Assembly: GCA_009801015.1 (NCBI GenBank)
Contig: VHZZ01000670.1
Span: 3,301-38,961, forward strand
Direction of reading: 5' to 3'
From: Silene noctiflora
Taxonomy: Eukaryota; Streptophyta; Magnoliopsida; Caryophyllales; Caryophyllaceae
DNA length: 35,661 nucleotides
In this document: positions 30,168 to 35,661 of the stretch, piece after piece
How the letters are laid out: every line of letters begins with the position of its first letter
Position numbering within the stretch: the stretch's first letter is position 1
Notes under the pieces: model-generated
Told to the model about the DNA's origin: nothing
Seen by the model: only the letters and a program-made list of their open reading frames with translations
Database searches by the model: none
Made by a program: the position numbers and the translations under genes

Positions 30168-31444
30168 TGTAATACTAGACACTCGGCCGAGTACAGGGTA
30201 CTCAACCGAGTGCCCGTGTGGGTTGGCCTGTCAGTGTTCTGGAATCCGGGGACTCAGACGAGTGCGGAGCGCTCGGTCCAGTGATGAGTACTCGGTCGAG
30301 TGTCTTGTACTCGACCGAGTGTCCGGTTCGTGTCGGCTTTTTGCGGAATTTATACATATTAGAACGAGAAGCAGTAAATCATTTTATTTTCTTTTAAAAA
30401 CAAAACTTATACATCGATAACTGCTCCTCGTTCTCTATCTTCAAGCCACGGCGCGTCTTTGTCAATTGTTGGGGTTTTCAGATATCCTAGTATCGTAATC
30501 ATCGGGGTAAGTCCTTGATTTAGTCTTTTGGTCTATTGTATTGTAACCCTAATTCCTGATTGGGGGTTTTTGGGGATTTGTGTGTCTTATTTGCCTTATT
30601 GATTCGTTATAGGAGGAGACTTCGTAGATGAAACGTTCTGATCATTTGCTTGTTAACCGGATTGCTAGTTGAGGTAGGGTTTCCTTACTCAATTGTCTGT
30701 AGAATTATATATTGTATAATGTGACGATCTTATGATGTTACTGTGATATGATTATATGTTATGACGGTGTTGTGATGGCGATGTTGGTGGTTGATGATGG
30801 TGTTGGGTGTGGTTGAGATTGTGATTGTGATTGTGATTTTGTGAGCCATTGTGAGAGGTGGTTTCACCCCCATTGTTCGCCTCCTGAGTTCTTTCAGCGC
30901 AGGGGGGATGTGCACATTAAGGGACTTGGGTATTGTGGGTGGTTAGGTGGTGTCACTGCGGTCCTCCACTGGCAGGGCTACACACTTCGGTGTGTAGTCG
31001 GTTACTTGATGTGTGATGTGATGATGGTCGTGGTGACGGTGTGGTGGATCATTCTGATTTGTTTACATTGTTTACTTTTATATAGTTGTTCAGTTCACTG
31101 ACCCCGTTACTGTTTTCAAAACTGTCGTGATCCATTCAGGGATGGTGAGCAGTTGGCTTAGCAGGTATTGATGATGATGGTTGTTGACTATGCGGCGGGG
31201 TTAGCAGGGTGAGTTATCACGAGTTTTGTTTGTAGCTTCCACAGACTTTATTTTAGTTTATCACATTTTGGTTTGGGTTTTGTTCTCCTTTTTGTGGAGG
31301 ATGTTGTAAGCTATTTAAATTAATTTTTTTTAATGTTTCATTATGGTTTCTACGATGTTCACTGCCTCGAAAAACCGAGATGGTAGCATCCTTATATTCG
31401 GAGGTAGTCCTTGGTAAGGTGCCTCGGAGTATGGGGGTGTTACA
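30168..31444 (+). mobile_element. Palindrome-array LTR family, copy 2 (probable solo LTR)
   Basis: Starts tgtaatac and ends ggtgttaca, so the ends form TGTAA...TTACA. It holds the palindrome array (30181-30320), a TATA-like stretch near 30350, and blocks ggaggagacttcgtagatga and aggtagggtttccttactca shared with copies 1 and 3. No primer-binding site follows the right end, hence solo LTR. Flanks share tttt (ttttc before, gtttt after), giving at most an imperfect target duplication. A gtgattgtgattgtgatttt microsatellite lies at about 30818. No protein is encoded. Confidence 0.65.
30181..30320. repeat. Phased 12-bp palindrome array, copy 2
   Basis: Units start at 30181 (actcggccgagt), 30200 (actcaaccgagt), 30252 (actcagacgagt), 30271 (gctcggtccagt), 30290 (actcggtcgagt) and 30309 (actcgaccgagt). 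Spacing is 19 bp within each run. Three of the six are diverged by one or two bases. Confidence 0.88.
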
Positions 31445-32100
31445 GTTTTCCTAATTTTTCCACCAATACCCTTCTTTTAAAAAAAAGGAAAAAAAGAAAA
31501 AACCTAAAGTCCCAACTCCTAATCCCCAATCTCCAGAATCCTCGACACACCATGCCCACCCTACCCCTCCCCCTCTCACAGCTCCGACCACCCTCCACCG
31601 GCACCGACCGTCGGCCCCTCGACGTTAACTCCATCCCATCATCACCCCGTCGTAGACCCAACACCGTCCCCTCTCATTAACTCTCCAACGCCGCCAATCC
31701 CTTCTACCGTCGGTGTCGACCTGCCGTCGCCATCGAATTTCCGACGTCGTCGACCTTCTGACGCCGTTGACCATCCCTTTTTCCATTGATGGTTGGGTAG
31801 TGGAGCAACTGGTTTGGCTTTCTGAGTTGACCTCTTCCCTCTCTTTCAGGGTTGTCTAAGGGTAAGAAATGAGAGGGGTAAAATTGGAAAAAGTCGTAAA
31901 AAGTGTGCGGGATTTAGTAATATGCGTCTTACAATGTTTACAATTATACCCCTCCCATTTCCTCTCTCTTTTTACTCTTATTTCATTCTAACTTTCTCCT
32001 CCCAATTATAACTTTCTTTAATTTCTCACCCATGACCACCGCATTAACCTTAACCGTCGCCAACCACCCTTTATCACCGTCAACAACCACCAGGTTATAC
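31445..32100. other. GC-rich segment, possible captured or element-internal DNA
   Basis: From about 31500 to 31770 the sequence is unusually C/G-rich (ccctccaccggcaccgaccg and so on) compared with its AT-rich surroundings. The longest frame (31411-31680, plus) has no recognisable domain. The flanks hold taaaattggaaaaagtcg (about 31878) and, inverted, gggtattggtggaaaaatta (about 31445-31475), which might be diverged terminal repeats. No firm call. Confidence 0.3.
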
Positions 32101-33149
32101 ACATACTACATAAATAGTGTTCTAAAATAAAATAAAAATACAACTACGGTGTAGATAAATTTCAAAAATAAATGTATTACGAAACCGCATTCGAGCTTTG
32201 AAAGACAGGAAACGGGGTACTACATCAATGATCCACCCCTCCCAATTTGCAATTGTATTGCGCTTTAGGTTCGCCACCCATTATCATTTCATTTGTGTTG
32301 ATACAAAAATATCAAAAACGAGGCATATTAAGAGGATCAATCGGGATTTAGGACTCAAATTTTTGCCTCATCAAGCCTTCATTTCTAATTAGAACAGACC
32401 CAAAACTAATTTCTATAATAAACCCCAAATTAAACAAAAAAAAACTCATCAAAATTATAAGAAAGAGATTAATTTGATCAGTTATAATGCAATTAGCGAA
32501 TTAATATGTTTTAACACCCAAATTATCATCCTTAATTGATGAGATTTGTTTATTTTGAGATGAGGTAGGGTTATCAATACAGAGAACTATATTTGATGAT
32601 TTTTAGTCGGGGGCAAGTAAATGGAAAGTACAATACAAAAAGTACTGTAATATAATGAGTAAAATATGTATTGTGAAAATAAACTACGTACACTTATTGC
32701 GAGAGTGCTTCTCAGAACATCTATTTATAACCTAAGAATAATTTCCTTCATGTGACTATATCCACACGGTCACATGTAAAAAAAGTTTGAAATGTTTTAT
32801 TTGGATTAGGAGTAAATTATAATCATCACTAATGTAATATGTAAAGAAATTTCAATTAAGAGTATATTTGTCTACTCTTTTATTTGACCATTTTGTGCCA
32901 CCTATGTTAAATATGTTAAATTATATAAAACTAATTGACAAAAAAATCACATATAGGTATATAACCAAAATATTAAAATTGATGGATCTTTTGAATTTTT
33001 GAGTGAGTAAAAAAACAAACACAATTCTATCATTTAGTATAATTTGTGTAATATTTAATCTATACATTTTTTATTTTTTTCATAGAACTCTATTTAGTCC
33101 ATATATTTTTGGGTGGATTAGACACTAATAGTCTAATTACTCTAATACT
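32101..33149. other. AT-rich spacer, no gene seen
   Basis: No coding sequence or clear element end is recognised. A promoter-like ctatttataacc occurs near 32720 without an associated gene. Confidence 0.5.
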
Positions 33150-33159
33150 AGTTTAGACC

Positions 33160-33519
33160 AGTAAGGAGATTATACATCCGATGTACTACCACCAATTTTA
33201 TAGTTTCCGAGTATTACAATAAAATTTTTGAGTTTTATTTTAAAAAATTTTACTATAAAGTTTCCGAGTTCATTCACTTAGACAATAAGCTCAAAAAATT
33301 ACAATAAAACTCAAAAACATTACATATAAACCAGTTAAATTTGAGTTTTTACGGGAAAAAAAATTAAAATCTAATTTATAAACTTTAACAAGCTTAGAAA
33401 AAATACACATATGCTCAAAAACTAATACAGTTTGAGGTAATAAGCTCAGAAAAAATACACATATGCTCAAAAATAAATAAAGTATGAGGCAATACATCCG
33501 ATGTATGTTCCTTTTTCCG
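33160..33519. mobile_element. Mutator-type MITE, copy B
   Basis: About 360 bp, AT-rich, flanked by a perfect 10-bp duplication agtttagacc (33150-33159 and 33520-33529). The ends carry attatacatccgatgtac and, inverted, acatacatcggatgta. It is colinear with copy A at 5715-6007 (shared words such as tacatccgatgtacta and aaattataaacttta). An internal repeat (cagaaaaaatacacatatgctcaaaa) occurs twice at about 33397 and 33446, explaining part of its greater length. Confidence 0.75.
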
Positions 33520-33529
33520 AGTTTAGACC

Positions 33530-33904
33530 CGTGCAATTCTTACACGATATATATAGATTGTTATCTTTTACTCCGTAGTATACTACTTTAGATTTTCAAC
33601 CGTAACTTATTATTTTTTCACATTTCCCATACTTGTATAATGATTTAAGAAAAAAAAATTAAAACAAAAAACTAATCAAAAGAGCTAATAAATATTCCGA
33701 GATTTGTATTTTAGTGAATAAGAAGAGTTGATTAATCACTTTATGATTTGTTTTCAAATTTCTTTAATGATTTTTGTTGTCATAAAATCAATAATAATAG
33801 TGTATACTATTTTTTTTTATAAAGCTAATAATAATTAAGTAAAATGATTTTCAATTAATATCAATGCATAAATCTATATAATATGTATTTATTACAATTA
33901 TTAT
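33530..33904. other. AT-rich spacer, no gene seen
   Basis: No coding or structural signal beyond A/T runs is recognised. Confidence 0.5.
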
Positions 33905-34580
33905 TGTAAACCATAAAAATTATATACCTGCGATAATAAATAATGAGGCAAAAAAATAATACGAAAAACAAGAGTTTTATTTTATAACTGAAAGATTAAG
34001 GCTACAATTTTCGTGGCTCTCTTGATTCCATCTCTAGAATATTTAGGGTACGTTTTGATAGTTACTACAGGGGTCTTGTCGACTTAATCCTGTAGGGAGA
34101 TGATGAGGTCTTTTTTGCTGACTTATTCCATCTTACCTACAATTTGGTAGTAGGAAGACGAGTCATTTGACTTAATCCATCTGCTCTCCAATTGATGACG
34201 CTCAACATCAGAAGCGAGATGATCCGTCTTCATTTTCCTCAATTCCTTGTTTAAAGATTGGACGCTCACTGTTCGTCAGTTAAGGTTTCCAATTGTAAAC
34301 CATAAAAAATTAAACCCTCCAATAAACAATAAAGAGGGACAAAATAATACGAGAAACAATAGTTTTATTTTATTGAAAGATTGAAGGTTACAATTTCCGT
34401 AACTCTCTTGATTCCATCCTAAAGGCTAAGGGGCTAGGGTTTTGATAGTGATTACGGGGTCTTATCGACTTAATTCCGTAGGGAGATGATGAAGTCTTTT
34501 TGTGACTTATTCCATTTACCTACAATTTGGTAGTAGGATGATGGGGGTCGTTTGAAACTTAATCCATCTGCTCCCCCTAA
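33905..34580. repeat. Diverged direct repeat of about 285 bp
   Basis: Copies at about 33905-34190 and 34295-34580 share taaaccataaaaa, gagttttattttat, ctctcttgattccat, gtagggagatgatga, cctacaatttggtagtagga and cttaatccatctgctc in the same order. Identity is roughly 80% by eye, and the period is about 385 bp. No protein was recognised. Either an old local duplication or two related element copies. Confidence 0.75.
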
Positions 34581-34697
34581 CCCTAAACAAAAGTGTTTTA
34601 TTTATAGTTCTAGTTAGCTTAGAGGGCAAGGTAGTAAATAAAAATATCTTCTAGTATACTAAGATATTATCACAATATTTTTTTTGATAATAATCAC

Positions 34698-35379
34698 TGT
34701 AATACCCGCCCTATTGGGGAGACCTGTTGACTGACCATAGGTACCTTTGACCATGTTAGACCCGTTGATAAGGACGGTTTTGGAGTTACTTTGTGTTTTG
34801 GACCAGGAACTCGACCTACCAAGGGCCACTCGGCCGAGTATTGGTGACACTCGACCGAGTGCGGTGTATTCGGTCGAGTATGTTGGTACTCGACCGAGTG
34901 CGTGAGCAGCAGCGTAATATAAGGTTATGCGGAAGTCATAATCCGAAATAATTCATTTCATTTCTTTTTTGCAAAACCTAAAATCAGAACAACTTCTCCC
35001 TCTACCTCCTTCTCCCCTATCTTTTGTTGAGCCTTCACCTAGGAGACCACCGTGGGAGTGGATTTAGGTGTCGGTTCTGGTCTAGTCATCAGTCCATCGA
35101 GTAAGGTAAGTCATCGTCACCATCTGTGGGTTTTGGTTAGGGTTAGATTCGTTTGTAATCTGGTCATATCATTGTTGTATGTGTCGATAGCGGTCTTCTA
35201 TGTCCATGTGTGTGCTAATGATTGGTGCTGCTTGGATTTGCTAGAGGTAGGGTTTATCTACTGAATTGGCTGTTTAATTGGTATACATGTAATGTGATGG
35301 TCTTTTGTGATTATTGTATGATTGAGATTATGGTGTTGGTTATTGGTATTTGTTGTGGGACCATTTTCGAGAGATGGTT
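34698..35379 (+). mobile_element. Palindrome-array LTR family, copy 3 (interrupted)
   Basis: Starts tgtaatacccgccc, carries palindromes at 34828-34899, then a TATA-like aatataagg near 34916, aggtagggttta (about 35245) and ttgtgggaccattttcgaga as in copy 1. At 35380 it is cut by another LTR start. No protein is encoded in the visible part. Confidence 0.65.
34828..34899. repeat. Phased 12-bp palindrome array, copy 3
   Basis: Units start at 34828 (actcggccgagt), 34849 (actcgaccgagt), 34868 (attcggtcgagt) and 34888 (actcgaccgagt), with spacing of 21, 19 and 20 bp. A half unit, actcgacctacc, lies at 34809, 19 bp upstream. Confidence 0.88.
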
Positions 35380-35661
35380 TGTAACACCCCGTATTTTTAT
35401 AATAATATTTTATTTGGAAACTTTTTATTGATTATATATATTTATCGCTTCCATTCTCTATTTTATTATTTCTCATTTTGGTCTACTTTTGATTGGGTTA
35501 AAATGTCCGTGCACGATTTTATTATTTTAATATACTTGCGTTTTAATATGGTTCAATCCAATATGGTTAATATGGTTCAATCCAATTTGTAATTAGATAA
35601 TCCATGGTATGAGCTAATGGACCCAAAGCCCATTAGTTAATCTCCTTATAAATAGAATTTA
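35380..35661 (+). mobile_element. Start of another LTR (TGTAACACCCC type), runs off window
   Basis: tgtaacaccccgtattttta begins precisely where copy 3 stops resembling copy 1. TGTAACACCC starts are frequent in plant Ty3/gypsy LTRs (recalled). The segment ends with a TATA box near the window edge, as expected of a U3 region. The element type cannot be fixed from 282 bp. Confidence 0.5.
35647..35654 (+). promoter_or_regulatory. TATA box of the right-edge LTR
   Basis: tataaata in the context ccttataaatagaa, about 267 bp from the LTR start, a usual place for an LTR promoter. The transcription start would lie outside the window. Confidence 0.5.

Noticed and set aside
29853..30284. 143-codon frame before and into the solo LTR
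   Set aside because: Crosses tandem repeats and the LTR border, with no family resemblance; chance frame.
31411..31680. 89-codon frame in the GC-rich island as a gene
   Set aside because: No domain, no start context, Pro/Arg/Ser-rich from base composition; the antisense frame is equally long.

Overview
This is plant nuclear DNA, most likely from a eudicot with a repeat-rich genome. It has two spliceable, intact host genes with plant-only family signatures, many introns, AT-rich spacers, LTR retrotransposons (copia, Athila/Tat-like gypsy, and a third LTR family) and several MITE families. No bacterial, organellar or viral genome features are seen. The exact species cannot be read from the window.

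Layout. Positions 1-3138 are a broken Ty1/copia element on the minus strand, with its 5' LTR at 2942-3138. A gypsy LTR end (1-95) cuts into its reverse transcriptase. The copia element itself sits inside an LTR-like repeat (3139-3997) carrying an array of 12-bp palindromes, ACTCGRYCGAGT. A hAT-like element (4326-4887), a hAT-like end (to 5467) and a Tourist-like MITE (5501-6078) with a nested Mutator-type MITE (5715-6007) follow.

The main host gene is a U-box protein of the PUB62/63 type on the plus strand. I could thread 12 exons between 6404 and 26060, all in frame, giving 522 residues. Its coding sequence is only 1.57 kb but the gene spans 19.7 kb, because introns 6, 7 and 9 are filled with transposable elements: gypsy gag and pol relics, a Stowaway MITE, a 1.37-kb Mutator-like element, and two hAT-like elements, one holding a 415-base assembly gap. 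The N-terminal half resembles a 2-oxoglutarate dioxygenase fold that has lost its iron ligands. Intron 10 uses a GC donor.

Convergent to it on the minus strand is an intronless gene for an organic cation/carnitine transporter of the major facilitator superfamily (26703-28229). The two genes end 0.64 kb apart and show no evident functional link.

From 28.2 kb to the end the window is AT-rich spacer plus repeats: a probable solo LTR of the palindrome-array family (30168-31444), a second Mutator-type MITE copy (33160-33519), a diverged direct repeat (33905-34580), and a third copy of the palindrome-array LTR (34698-35379). That third copy is interrupted by the start of yet another LTR, which runs off the window with a TATA box near the edge.

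The most unusual signal is the palindrome array. Three dispersed copies carry 12-bp dyads at about 19-bp spacing, always just upstream of an AT-rich TATA-like stretch, which suggests an enhancer array in the U3 region of an LTR. Several single-N positions flanked by exact or near-exact duplications look like assembly joins, not biology.
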